A stretch of 64,000 bases of DNA from Merluccius polli (Eukaryota > Chordata > Actinopteri > Gadiformes > Merlucciidae). The notes under the pieces are model-generated. The model was not told where the DNA came from. It worked only from the letters and a program-made list of their open reading frames with translations, and searched no databases. The DNA lies in the NCBI GenBank assembly GCA_030340625.1, contig JAOPHQ010003993.1:150001-214000 (forward strand). The letters run 5' to 3'. This document shows positions 1 through 13,959 of this stretch, piece by piece (position 1 is the first letter of the stretch; every line of letters starts with the position of its first letter). Both the position numbers and the translations under genes were made by a program.

Positions 1-354
1 GATTTCATATACGTCCAGACTGATGCAGCTTTCATTCATTGACTCAAAAAGAATGATATACTACATAGCCTATATTTTATACAATACACGGTGAGACTTG
101 TGTGTCAAGACCAAAATGACATAAGTTAAATTCTTCACAAAATTGCATTCGTATACAGGACAAACTGAAGTTTAAAAATCCTATCTTAGGAGGAAAACAT
201 GTGAAACTGAGGTGGTGATTTTTTGTTGTCCTCCACTGAAAACCTTGAACATGATCTCTGCAGCTCCCTGCATGAGGGGGGGCAAGTTGAGACACGGCCC
301 CCCCACCCACGAGACCCTCATTACGAGGTGAGACTGTGTTCAAGCTGCTCTCTC

Positions 355-398
<44 letters not shown>

Positions 399-531
399 GG
401 CCTTTCAGTGAGTGCTCTAGTGGGCCGTCACCAACAACATGGCGACATGTACACACCTCTTGTCACTTATTGTTGATTTACTTTCCGATGTCAAGACGTC
501 ACGGCGTTGCTGAAGAGTCAGATTTATGATT
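1..531. other. upstream intergenic sequence
   Basis: No coding exon is recognisable here. The stretch holds a CT microsatellite at about 346-395 and otherwise unassigned AT-rich sequence. Confidence 0.5.
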
Positions 532-749
532 AGAAAACTGAACTCGGGCGCCCAGATAGCTCAGTGGGTAGAGCTGGCGACCCATGTACTGAGGCTGAGT
601 CCTTGCTGCAGCGGCCCGGGTTTGAATCCGACCTGCGGCCCTTTGCTGCGTGTCGTCTCCCCTCTCTCTCTGCCCCCATTTCCTGTCTATCTTCAACTGT
701 CCTATAATAAAAGCCCCAAAAAATATTTAAAAAAAAGAAAACTGAACTC
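532..749 (+). repeat. tRNA-derived SINE with 14 bp target-site duplication
   Basis: The head at 546 onward carries a Pol III box A (TAGCTCAGTGG, about 557) and box B (GGTTTGAATCC, about 619). A CT-rich body and an A-rich tail follow. The 14-mer AGAAAACTGAACTC flanks it exactly on both sides (532-545 and 736-749), so the element itself is 546-735. The perfect duplication points to a fairly recent insertion, about 0.55 kb upstream of the FREM1 start codon. It is not a functional tRNA gene, because it runs into a SINE body. A degraded relative lies at about 29302-29450. Confidence 0.9.
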
Positions 750-1303
750 TAAAATCAAACTTGTGGCACCGTCTTTGACGTATCACTGGTTAATCCTATT
801 ATAGCTTCCTGATTGGCTGACGTGGTGCCAGGTTTTGTCACTCACTCCCCATACTATCTGTCCTATTATAGGCACAGGGCCTAGATGTCTTTGTCCTCTA
901 GCAAAAACCAAGGTTAACCTTCGACTCCCTGCATGTATATCATCAGAACATCTCTACCCCCTTTTCATAAACGTATAGGAATCTATGGAAAATAATCTCA
1001 CTACTAGTTGTCTCTGGTACAGTAGGCCTTCTGTATTTGGTACCGTCGCTGTGTTTACATTTTTTTGTGCGTCTGGTTACTGTTTGATGCGAGTCCAGCA
1101 TTGTTCTCTTTGAACACGTTTTGCGTCTTTGTTTGTAAATGTTTCATTTCTTTCTCAAGGTCTTGTCCAATCATGTGAAGGAGGACTGACCCAGATCAAC
1201 AGAACCAGCCATTATCATAACATCCCGAAGAAAAAGAAGAAGGACGCCCCCTCTTATTTTTACGTCATCCAAAAAAAAGTTTGGACCCAAAAACGGGAAA
1301 ACC
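750..1303 (+). promoter_or_regulatory. FREM1 5' flank and 5' UTR (undefined promoter)
   Basis: This is the sequence directly upstream of the FREM1 ATG. I see no convincing TATA box. A pyrimidine tract ending in AG at about 1150-1160 could be the acceptor of a 5' UTR exon, which would place the true first exon further upstream. The start codon context is ACC ATG G, a strong Kozak match. Confidence 0.35.
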
Positions 1304-2877
1304 ATGGACTTACAATTCCTGAGGAGGTTAGCATGGACGTTGTTGCTAGCGCAGGTGCTAGGGCTAGCTGGCTGGTCGCACGGCTCCCTGGTGAAGGTCA
1401 ACAGGGGGTTGAGAGTGAAGAAGGGCCAGGCGGCGTTCCTCCAGGAAGGGGACCTGCAGTTCGACATCCCCCGTCAGAAGGACGTGTGCAAGGTGGAGGT
1501 GGTGTCCAACGAACCCATCACACAGCGAGTCGGGACGCTCACCCCGGAGGTAATGGAAAACATGGAGGGGTATAAATTACAGTTAGGTCTACTTTGTAGT
1601 AAAAAAACAAACACCATGGGCGTCCCAGGTGTTTTAACATTTGTAGTGAAACAAAACAAAAACATAGTAGAATAACTTCAAGCTGTGTGTTTCCGAAACA
1701 ATGATTGGCAGTTCAAGTGAAAGCTGCTGTAGAAAAGATTTAAAGGTTGTAAAGAGCAAGAATTTTGAAAATATTAAAATATAGACTATATTATATACAG
1801 AATATATAGAATACATCATATACACAAAACGCCATTGAGAAGTGGTGCATCGCACTTTGACAATGCACAGGATTGACAGGTGAGATGGATTGACTGAACC
1901 AATCAGGGAGGAGGAGATGGTTGTTTTTCTTTTTGGGGGTTAGGATGTGGTTTAACTAAGGGTTTCCTTTTAGGGTTAGGTTTTGGGGTTTGTTTTTTTG
2001 TTTTACGGTTTGGTTTATAGTTCTCGGGTTTGGTATTAGTGTTAGGGTTTCCTATTAGCATTAGGTTTAAGGGTTTGGTTGATGGTTCCAAGGTTTGGTT
2101 TTAGGGTTTGGTTTATGGTTCTAAGGTTTAGTTTTAGGGTTTGGTGTTATGGTTAGGGTTTTCAATTAGGTTTAGGGTTAGGTCATGGGTGGTTAGGGGT
2201 GAGCCCTTTGAGGATGAGCCCTTCTTGAATAACTTTTGTTCTGATGGTCGTAGAGACTTTTTAGTTGGCTCCGTCCCCACTAATTCAGGGATGCCCGTCA
2301 CAATGACTCAGGACCAAGACTGGCGTGTTCAGCATCCCCCAAAAACCATCAGATGGACATTGGTTCTGAGTCTTTCCGACCTTCAGAAAGAAGAGTTTTA
2401 TAAGAGAAAAACTAACTACCACTAACCCTAATGGTAAACTACACAAAATTGATTAGGTTTGGTTGATGGTTCCAAGATCTGGTATTAGGGTTAGGGTTTC
2501 CTATTTGGGTTAGGTTTTAGGGTTTGGTTTATGGTTCTAGGGTTTGCTCTTAGGATTAGGGTTTGGGTGGGACATCTAAAAAGTGTCGAAATGTAGACAT
2601 CTAATAGCCGTCTAATAGCTGTCTAATAACATATATATTTCTATAAACATAGAAATATAGACGCTTAAAATTGTCTAAAAAGTATGAAATATAGACTTTC
2701 AGAGGAAGTTGTTGATTGGCCAGTTCATTGCAGATCAGATGATGGGAGAGATTGCCAATTTGGCAGACCTGTCTTTTCGCTTTGTAAGACAACAGAGATG
2801 ATTTAGTTCATTTTAACACTATGTCTCTATAAATCTATTTTCAGTTTGATTGCAATGGACAATGGTGGGGAGATGTC

Positions 2878-2917
<40 letters not shown>

Positions 2918-5724
2918 GGTTAGGTTAGGAAACAGGAGAAAACAATAGAACTTAAAATTCCTTCCCTCTACAGACCTAATTGTCAGGGATACAGACAGTC
3001 TCCTTATCTAATGACTTGGTGTTGACAGACACACTGAAGAACTAAGTGGCCGAAAGGTTAGCTGGGGAACGATTCAAGACATTGAAGCTAAACTCAAGAC
3101 TGTAGTATTTAGTTTAAACAGCCCATACCACAGTATTTTACAAGATACGTGACATTACCAGAGATGTCCTGTCTTTAAGAAAATAACCTGTTTCGTTATG
3201 AGAGAGTGAGAGAAGTCAAATTAGCACTTTGTTGGCCATTGTGACTCATGATACAACTATACAAGTATTATCTATTTACTATTAACAACGCTGCAGAACA
3301 GTTTAGATTTTTTCCATTCTTTTTTCTCTTTTTTTTAATTTTTTTTTACTGATTTCCCCTCAACATGATGTCACTGGCTCTGGCTCAGAGCGTAGGTATT
3401 GTTTATAAGTAGGCAAGTTCTGACATGGTTCTTCCCAACACCAAACCTGATTATAAGGTGTTTCTGTTCATGGCGCTCTCTGTGCGGTTTTACACAGAGC
3501 CCACTCATAATGAACAAGTGTTTTTGAGTGGTATATGCTAAAGTGTCAGCTGTGTTACCAACTAAAATGTTCAGGTAAAATGTTTTGCTGCGTATAGAAT
3601 GAAAAGAAATGACAGATATACTGGAACTTTGCAATACGATGTATTTTTGTATTCAGAATATTTGCTGTTAAAATACCCATATGGAAACTTGGCCCACATT
3701 TACTTTCACTTTACACCAAATATGTCAGTGCTCTACATAAAATAACTGTTGCAAAATGTTGCACATGCCCCCTGAGCTCAACTCAACTTGTTTTATGAAG
3801 TATGACCATACTTGATTGTTGATATTGATTTAAGGGTACATTTAGTCAATTTAGCCTCTAGGTTTATGTAACACATACACCAATAAACAAAGCAAGGGTT
3901 GAGAGAACCAATAGGATAATTTCATTTGAAAAATTTCAAATTGAAAAGTGTAGTTGTGTGACCTTTTTATGTTGTTTTTCTCTTAGGTATTTGACTGTCA
4001 CTATCTGGAGGACGAGGTGAAGTATGTCCACAACGGCTGTCCCATATTAAAGCATGACACGGTCATGCTTCGACTGTACAGGTAGGAATTTACAAACATA
4101 CTTTTATTTTGAAATGGTACCATGGAATGAATTCCATAATAAATGCACATATTTCATATATCAGTACAAAATCGAAAAACGTTGAAGTGTTACTGTTATA
4201 TTATCAGCAAGATGGCTGTTTAACCTATTACAACCAAGGCAAGACCAATTAGCTATATATAATATAAGAGAGTACTGCTTCCTTTTGCGTGTTGGGAAAA
4301 TCAACTCCGTTCCCGCCAAAAAAACACTGAAAAGTTGGACCATTTTTGTCATTGGTCCGTGGTTTGCATTCTCCGTTGTTTCAAATAACACCACTTGACA
4401 TCAAACTTTTCCCAAGATGACGCCTGTCGTCTTCCACATCCACAGGTTCACAGAGGCCGACACCACCATGGAGGTGTTCACCCTCCACGTGGACATCGCC
4501 GACCCAGAGTGCAGCGTCATCAAGCTGGGGCCCAAGTCCCTGGAGGTGCCCGAGTTCTACGGGCTGTCGGACGTGCTGGACGGCAACGCGGTGTCCTTCC
4601 GCTACGAGCGGCGCTCCACCCTGGAGTGCAGCGTCCACCTGGGCGTCCAGGGCACGCCCCTCCCCGCCCACGGACAGCTGGTCACCGGCGACCTGGACGA
4701 GCCCACCAAGCGTGGGGATGAGCCTGAGAGCTTCGTGCCCCTTCGGCGACAGTTAGGTAGACGTATATGAAAATAACTCTGTTTGGGGGAAAAAGTATCA
4801 TTTTCTGTCATTTCATTTTAAAATGTAGATTCACTTCACTCCATATTGCAGGAGGAGGGTCCATAGTAGATAGTTACAGACACACACAGAGAAAGAGAAA
4901 CATAAATAAAAGTGGATAAGTTGCCATGGTTACAGACAGTGCCTGCTTATCTCCCATCTAGAAATCTAGAAATCCCTTCTATAAATGGTGGTAGGCCAGT
5001 TGTAGTATTATACTGACTCTAAATAACTAAATCTCTCTATTATAGGTCTATATATCATCCCTACCCAAATGTCCACAGTCATTTTACCTTCATGGACTAT
5101 AAATTGTTACATATTTCTTAGACACAAGTGTTTTTATTAAATCTCGAAGCAATCAGGGAAGGGGGTGTGCTGGAATCTGGGAAGGAAATAAGATATATTA
5201 CAGTAATAATAACATGAAAGCTCTGTAGCTCTTGATATCGTCTCCAAGCGCTTTACCAGGCCCACATTCAGATAAGATCACCTAAGCTCTCAAACACTCC
5301 CAGAAATGGGAAAATCAGATTTTACACTGTACACTGTTTTTTTTTTCATCTTACATTAACAATCTCAAACAACGTAGCTTAAAAAAAGGAGGGGATTTTT
5401 CTTGTCTTTTCCTCTATGCAGATGACAGGACGCTACAAACCCCTACAATGCACACAAACACAGATGTAGAAAATAAGCTCTCTATAATGTTTGCTCCATC
5501 TAAATCAGAGCTATTGTCTTTGTGCAGAGAATAAAGACAGGGCGATGTGTAAGCACGACGACTGCCTCAAGGGTCTGAAGTTGGTGAAGTTCACCCAGAT
5601 CTCCTGTGATGACTTCCTGATGCTGGGTGTGAGGTACCAGCACAGAGACCCCCCCTCCCCAGACCTCGACTACATCGCCCTCCGAGTGGACCTCAGGGAC
5701 ACCCGCAGCGGAAGCATCTACCAG
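1304..5724 (+). other. frem1: FREM1 exons 1-4: signal peptide and N-terminal domain
   Basis: The exons are 1304-1549, 3987-4081, 4446-4756 and 5528-5724 (exit phases 0, 2, 1, 0). Exon 1 encodes a basic N-terminus, a leucine-rich hydrophobic core (TLLLAQVLGLAG) and a likely cleavage site near GWSHG/SL. Exons 2-4 encode the cysteine-bearing N-terminal region shared by FREM proteins. Exon 3 contains an RGD tripeptide (residues 203-205) inside an acidic, proline-containing stretch. Exon 3 is GC-rich, in sharp contrast to the AT-rich introns around it. Confidence 0.9.
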
Positions 5725-8700
5725 GTGTGTTTCTTGCATGTTGTTGTTGTTGCTTTTATGTATTCATATTCTTCATATGTGTGATGCTAGCAATGGTCAA
5801 CCACCCTATACTGTTGTTTTGTACAAACAGAACACAATGTTGTTCTGCACCATGGCTGCCTCGCACTGCTGGTTTCTCTGGAAGCTAAGCGGGGCTGGTC
5901 TGGTCCATCCTTGGATGGGAGAACAGATGCTCATCCCTCTGGCCTATGTAAGATCTGTCCCCAATGCCCCAGGACAGAGATGGGGACTCTGCCTGGTCTA
6001 GAGCACCGTCTTTCAGATGCGACGTTAAAACCAAGGTCCTGACTCCCTGTGGTCAGTAAAGATCCCGTGGCATTCATCACAAGTGTAGGGGTGCTAACCC
6101 CGGTGTCCTGGCCAAATTCACAACCTGGCTCTTGTACCATCATGGCCACCTAATCATCCCCTGGTCTCTAATTGGATAGTTTCATTCCTCACCTCTCCAC
6201 TCTGAGAGCCAGTGTGTGGTGCGCATACTGGCTGCTGGGCAACACACTGGTAGTGGATGAGGTGTCATATCCCCCCACACACACGCACACACATATGGCA
6301 GCGCTTTGAGTATCTTGAAAAGCACTAGCCTATATAAATGCTATTTATTTATTTTGTTAAACATAATTGTTTAAAAAACAGCCCAATAACTGTAAAAAAA
6401 AAAAGGGGGAAAATATGATTTGTTTGTTTGTAAAATAACATTTCAAATAAGTCTAAATAAATTACACTTGTTATGATAATGTACAATTTAAATGTGAATG
6501 TTTGATATGCTAAATAAAAATGAATTCCAGAAAAATTGCCAGCTATAAAATCAAATATATATTTAATATACTGAAATTTGCTTGTATGTTTAATTGTTTT
6601 TTGTAATTAATACAACAATTAAAATTTTACAGGCTCGGACTGGCAATCTGTACAATCTGGGCAAATGCCAGGTGGGCCGGTCCACATGTGGGCCGGTGGA
6701 CCACCCATGCTGCGGCCCATTATGTATAAGTGCAGTTGCATCCATTTGGCTTTGGGGGGGGGGGGGGGGGCTCTTCATGACAGGTTCAGTGTGTGTTACG
6801 ATCGCGCCCCCCTGCCCCACCCCTCAAGTGGATTTGTCCAAGCAGCCGCTCGGTTTATGTTGACATATACAGTGATAGCGCATCATTAAGCCTTGCACTT
6901 ATGAATAATCATTATGGACGACAGAGGCTAAAAACACTTTTTTTCTTCTTCTTTCCCCCGTAAGTCGGAGCACGCCTGGCTGCCGGTGAGGATCGCGGAC
7001 GCCGTGCCCAACCAGGCCCCCAAGCCCTCCTTCATGTCCACCTCCATCCTGGAGGCTGACCAGTTCATCCTGACGCCCCTCTCCACCGCCACGCTGGACG
7101 CCGTGGACGACGAGACCCCCGAGCAGCAGCTGGTGTTCAACGTCACCCGGCCCCCCGCCGAGGGCTTCCTCTCCCACCTGTCGGACCACACGCGGCCCGT
7201 CTCTTCCTTCACCTGGCTGGACCTCAACGACATGCTCATCGCCTACCAGCCCCCCAACTCCTCCCACGCCCAGCGCAGGAACTACGAGGTCAGTGGAGGC
7301 CCGCCGACCGCAACATTGAAATGATTGAATTTTCTTTTTTGGAGAATTTTCTAGAAAAGCGATTTTGTTTTCCTTTTGTTTTCCTTTTCTCGACGATAAC
7401 AACTTTGCATTGAGTGCAAGGTCATCTCAAAATGGAATATGGGTTTGCATGTTCACATTCATTTTATACCCCTCCCAGAAAAACAATTTACAAATGTAGA
7501 AAAAATAATTAAAAAGAAAAGTAGAAACACCATATAAAACACAATATTTCGAGATTATATATACAAAAAACATAGCTAAACAAATAAATAACTAAAGAGA
7601 TTTAGTTATAATTTATTTAATTTATTTTTTATTTCAATTGATAATTTAAACAAAAATGGTGGCTCCCACCTTTGCGTCAGTTTTAACTCTTACCTTTTTG
7701 GTAAGAGTTGGACGTTTCTGGAGAATCTTCCCTTATCCCTCCCAACAGGTGGAATTTGAGGTCCATGATGTCTTCTTTGAGCGAAGCCCCCCCATAGTAG
7801 TTCACATGTCGGTGAGGAACGCAGACACCAACGCCCCCAGAGTGTCCTGGAACATGGGTAGGTGGTACTAGTGTATTCCCTTCATGCTGAATTCAAACAT
7901 CTATAGTCTGATGATGTGTATAAAGTACCTGATGACCAAATTCATATCATATTATGAATTTTCAGAATTTTCCCAAAGATTCTCAAAACATTTTTCAAAA
8001 TTTCTGATTTGTTCTGAAAATGCACTCGTCAGGCCTCAGCCTATTGGAGGGCCAGTCTCGACCAATCACGTGGGACCAGTTGCAGATTGTGGACAACGAC
8101 AACCTGAATATGGTGCGCATCGTCACTGTGGATGGCTTGCAGCACGGGAGGTTAACTGTCAGAGGTAGGCTGCTACCCAAAGCAATGTTTAGTCTTTCCC
8201 TTGATAAGGTAGCTCAATGCGTTTTAAGGATTTCACACATCATCTGGTATCCTTCGGATTTTGCCAAGTTGACATCGCCAAGTTGGCTGGAAAGGGTGTG
8301 TACAGTGTATGCTTTAGTAATTATCTCACATACTACTCTTAGTGCTAATAAGTGTTATTCACTGCAATTCAAACAGTGTATTGAAAACACAAACACAGTA
8401 ACCTGTTAAAGGTTGATAAAGTGTTTTTTTTAACAAAAAGGTGTACAAAAAGTGAATCAAAAAGTGAATCAAAAGAAATGCTGATTCACTGGCCTTTTTA
8501 ATGTTATTTAAATATGAATATGAATATTAGTATTTATCATCATCATCATCATCATCACACCAACAGGCGGCAAGGGCTTCATGTTCACGGTGGCCGACAT
8601 CCGGGCGGGCGCGGTGCGCTATCACCACGACGACAGCGACACCACGCGGGACCACATCGTGTTCCGCGTCACCGACGGCCGCCACCACACGCGCCACAAG

Positions 8701-9165
8701 TTCCCCGTGAACGTGCTGCCCAAGGACGACAGCCCGCCGTTCCTGGTGGCCAACATGCTGCTGGAGGTGCAGGAGGGCGCCACGGCGCTGCTCCGGGGCT
8801 CCGTGCTGCAGGCGTCCGACGCCGACTCCAGCGACGACTACGTCCTCTTCAACGTCACCAGGGCGCCGCGTGCCGGGGAGATCGTGAAGGTCCCGGGGCC
8901 CGGGCTCACCGGTAAGGGTGGTGGTGGTGGTGGTCTGATCCTGTCAGTCTGTCTATCTGTCTCGTTCTGTTTGTTTATCGGTCTGTCTGTCTGGCTGACG
9001 ATGTCTATATATCTGTCCGTCGGTCCATGGAACCATTCCTCTTGCTCTCATTCTCTTTGCCTCACTCTTATTCTCTATCTTTGGCTCTCATTCTGTTGCT
9101 CTTTCTCTCTCTCTCTTCTATCCATCTCTCTATGTCTGATTTTCTTTCGCTCATTCACTCTGTCA

Positions 9166-9212
<47 letters not shown>

Positions 9213-12200
9213 ACATGGATATCAACTAGTCAGTTGGCTAACAACAACATTATTGTTTCCCACCAAGGCTACCCGGTCAGCCGCTTCCTGCAGAAGGACC
9301 TGTCTCACTCTCTGGTGTACTACCGTCACCTTGGCAACGAGGTGTTCCACGACTCTTTTGAGGTGGTGCTGTCTGACTTCCACGACCCCCCCAACCTGTC
9401 TGAACCACAGGTCGGTCACGCGCTTCTGTCAACCATTTCACATTTAGGGCATTTAGAAGACATTTTGTGCAAAGCGACTGACGATAAGTACATTTGTCAG
9501 TAGAAAGTAATATATCACTGTCGCACCATAAAGATTTAGCTATCCTTCCTGGTACACAGCATGGATAGCTAGGGGAAGATGCTATACGATGCTAAGGAGG
9601 TATGAACATACAATAAGTGTATGAGAGGTTTTTTGAATTATTATTATTTTGTATATGTAGCAGAAACGTGTGGACATTTGTCAGACAACCTGCTCTACCT
9701 TAATTTAAAAAAATAAAATAATAAATTTAAATTAAATTTCCAGTGCAGGTTCTCCAGAACCTCTACACTGGACTCATTCTAAATACTCACATAAAATACA
9801 TCTAGAGTCCTGTGTGCGGTTAGTATGTCAATCGAATGTAATTAAATGTAACACATCATTTGACGCCAACACCAACCCATTGGACGGGGGTCCGGCTGTG
9901 CGCAGGTGGTGGTGGTGCACATCGAACCCGTCCCCGACCAGCCGCCCAAAGAAGTCCCCGGCGCCACCCGGTCTCTGGTTGTCAAGGAGACGGAGGTGGT
10001 CCACCTGACGCGGCAGCACCTGCACTTCGTCGACCCAGAGTCCCCCGACCGCGAGCTGACGTACACAGTGACCACGCCCCCTTTTTATACCGGCTCACAC
10101 AGGTTAGAGAACCCCCCCCCTTGAAATACACAAGACACAGCATTCAATATAGGTACACGACACAAGAACGACCTGATGAAGCTGATCATCTCCCCTTGTC
10201 TTGTCTGGTCGTGATGGTCAGGCATTTGGACGCTGGACGCTTGTTCCTCGTGGAGAGCGTTCCCAAATTCACCAAGGACGCCAACGCGCCGATGCTCAGG
10301 CTTTTCACCCAGGTAAGACGAAGCACGACAACGTCCCACCTGACCAAGCCATTACACACCGCCTTCAGTGAGGCACAAAGTGTTGTATTAGCCAAGGTTT
10401 GTTATGTGGTTACAGATATTCGCACAGACAGGTCAGTCGCCAAATGGCATTGTGCAAGAGTCACTGGGATATAACTTGAACAGCTACAATGGATTAGTAT
10501 CAATATTAGTAATGTTTAATGCAATGGAATTTAATTGAATGGAAATTCTATTTTGTATTATTTCTATATTATATATGTATTATTTATTATTATGAGATGT
10601 ATTATTTAGGCCTATTGTTAGATGTATTATTTATTAATATACTTAATATTTAATATTTATCATTATATTTACTATTTTCTCTTCAGCACGCCGTGAACTT
10701 CATGAAAGTGGCGTACATGCCTCCGATCGAAGACGTGGGCCCTTACCCCCAGCATGTCCAGTTTGTCCTGTCCATAACCAACCACCTGGGAAACACCGTC
10801 ACCGGGATCTGCTTCAACATCACCGTGCTGCCGGTGGACAACCAGCCACCACAGGTACGTGTAGCGCTGGACTTACTGCAGGCAGTTACTAGCCGTTCCT
10901 GTTCTAAAGGGTAACTCCAGTGACCCGTGTTGGGCAATAGATGGTGCTGTTGCTGCTGTTTCTATTCATTGATGGTTTGCTCTGAAAGACCTTCCCTCTC
11001 GTGGTTTTGATTTTAGACCTCGACAACGAATAAATGACTTGAAACTTCTTTCCAATTCAAATACGACCGTTGCTAACTCTGTAAACGCCTTGATAAGGAA
11101 TTCCTTTGAACATTACACAACAGAGTCTAAATTCATAACAAAACAACATGACAACAACATTTTTGGCTCAATGACGTCAGGCATTAATACACACCACCAC
11201 CAGCAGGGGATGTAGTATATTTAAATATTTGCCACTTACATACTATGCATGCACTGCAACTGCAAGTCATTTGACCCCATGGCTTCCTGTGCCAGGTGAA
11301 GACCAATCCCCTGACAGTGGACGAGGGGGGGGTGTGCCGGCTAGGTCTAGAGCACCTGCTACTGGTGGATGTGGACTCCAGCCCAGACGACCTGTCGCTG
11401 GTGGTGAGGCGCGGACCCCGGCACGGGACCCTGCATCTGGGGGGGTCCCCGCTCGCCCCGGGTCACGCGCTCACCCTGCAAGACCTGAGGAGCCGGGATG
11501 TGAGGTGAGAGGAAGAATATACCTCTCTCTGTTCTTTTCATTGCAGCAAAGCAAATGTTTTTTTTGTTGCTTTTTGCTGCTGCCCCTTCAGGACCCCTTC
11601 ATCGACACCCAACCAGAATATGTTGCCTGTGTACTAATATTATAATATTATCATTTAGCATCATTATTAATATTGTGGTGGGCATATGCGTTTAAAAAAG
11701 CCTTTTCTATCTCTAATATTCACCAGCATCAAAACGAGTACATATAATTTAACAAATTCAACAAATATTTTACATTGTACATTTAGTTTTGCAGGTATAA
11801 AGAAGCAAAATCAAAATCTTTGCAAGCACTGGAACCCCGGAACCTGCTCACATACTTGTCTGCACTTACCTCATGATACATGTGTTGCAGATAGCTGTGG
11901 GATTACATCACTTTAAATTCAAGCTGCGTGTTTAGTGTGACACGCATGTTATTTTCCTTTGTTGATGGTCCTGTGCAGGTACAACCACGACAGCTCTGAA
12001 ACCCTGGAGGACATCATCGATCTCACCGCGACGGACGGCACCAACTCGGTTGATTTTGCACTGCAAGTTCAGGTACGCGTGTCACTGTCAAATCATGATT
12101 TTAAAAGAGAAACCCGACCCCAACACTGCTTGTGCGTTGGTTTGCATTAGAGGAATCCCTCTCTCTAGATTAAACACATGTTATTGCATGCATCACCTCC

Positions 12201-13923
12201 GATTGGCTGTTAGGGTTACCCGGGTCACCTGCTGGTTAAGAGTTGATGCGACACACCTGTCCTCCGCTTATTGAAAGTGAACTGAAGGGGTGTTTACAGG
12301 GGAGCGGGCAGTCATGCAGCCCCAGAGTGAATGAAACCTAAAAGCATTTTTTAAAGGCATTTTTGTTTTTAAAATGCTTTCAGGTTTCTTTTGTCTTAAC
12401 CGAGAGAAGGAGGTCATCTAACGCAGTGGTTCTCAGCTGGTCTGGCCTCAGGACCCACATGTGTCATAACTCATTAAGTCCCAAAATCAGGCGCTTCCAA
12501 AATCAGGCTGCAATAATGCACCAATATTGCAGTAATCAACAATGCCTTCATGTACTGTTGAAAACATGGTGCGAACAAAAAGCTGCAACAATCGGGGCTC
12601 AACTCAATGAAATAGTAACCCATTAAAACATGAATTAACACTGAAACATTAGTTTGGCATTTGCTCTGTGACCCACTCAAAATGCACCCACTTACGGGTC
12701 GCGACCCACCAGTTGAGAACGACTGATCTAACACAAACCAATCTGCAAGTGGTGTCGGGCTTCGGTTCTCCTTCGTAAAACAAGTCAATACATTGTGACC
12801 ACCACCAATCGGGTGGCTGTTCCCCCAGGTCAGGCCGGTAAACGATGAGGTGCCGGTGGTGGCGCCGGGCCTGAAGGCTGTCTTGGGATGCGTGGAGGGG
12901 CGCGAGGTTGTGATCACCGCCGAGTACCTGTACGCCACCGACGCGGACAGCGACAACGGCAGCCTGACCTACCTGATCGCCCGCCAGCCATACCACGGCG
13001 TGGTGCTGCGGGCGGGTGTCATCGTCGACCGTTTCGTCCAGGCGGACATCGCGGCGGGCGCCGTCTCCTACAGACACACGGGTAGGCCGACTCGATCGAT
13101 GTTTTGATTGCAAAGGATTATTTTTCACATCTTCATTATCTTCACATATTACACGTATTACACATATTTGTGTCAGTTGTATCCCTAATTATGTAGCAAA
13201 ATTAGGGACAGATTTATTCTTAAATACCTGGCTCTTCTTGTGATTTTCAGAATGGGAACCGAAGAAAACTTTCACCAAAAAACAATAATCGATATAAAAA
13301 CAACCAAACACCTATTGTAAATCTAACATTAAGAAACTGTTCTACAGATCTAATAGCTGCTTTTCATTCCTCCAATCCCAATTCCAGAGTGTTTTTATGT
13401 CCAGTTGTGGTTGCTATTGTTGTTGTTTGCATTTCCCAGGACTGGAGATCGGACTCCAGCCTCGCCACGACACCATCACGTTCGTCATCAGCGACGGGGA
13501 CTCGGAGGTCGCTCCGCCCTGCTGCGGTGGCGGTGGACACCCGGCGAAGGCCCAGGGAACGGCGCGTCTGTTCGACAGTCTGCCCGTGTACGACCTCAAG
13601 ATCACTGTGTTCCCTGTAGACAGTCAGGCGCCGTCCCTCGCCACAGGTCAGCTAAGGAGATCGCCCTGATTCATCTCACGGTGTCTCATGCATGAGATTC
13701 TGTATGATTATGGTTATGTCTCTCAATCGCTCATAATACTAATTGCACTGGTCTACATACCAGGGCACACAGGGCCGACTCTAGGCATAGGCGACATAGG
13801 CGGTCGCCTAGGGCGCCATCTGCTGGAGGGGCGCCGCGAGGCACCCTTGGGCGCCCGTAGGTCGTAGGTCCGACGGTCCGACAATCGCGCACTAACACCC
13901 CCCCCCATTGACAATCGCGCACT

Positions 13924-13959
<36 letters not shown>

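Noticed and set aside
546..620. Functional tRNA gene
   Set aside because: Boxes A and B are present, but no full cloverleaf follows, and the sequence runs into a SINE body with an A-rich tail and target duplication.
1129..1575. Alternative reading frame across FREM1 exon 1
   Set aside because: It has no signal peptide or domain similarity, and the overlapping frame from 1304 continues correctly into all later exons.
5866..5930. 5S rRNA gene
   Set aside because: Only the internal promoter part of 5S is recognisable and it is diverged; it forms the head of a SINE.
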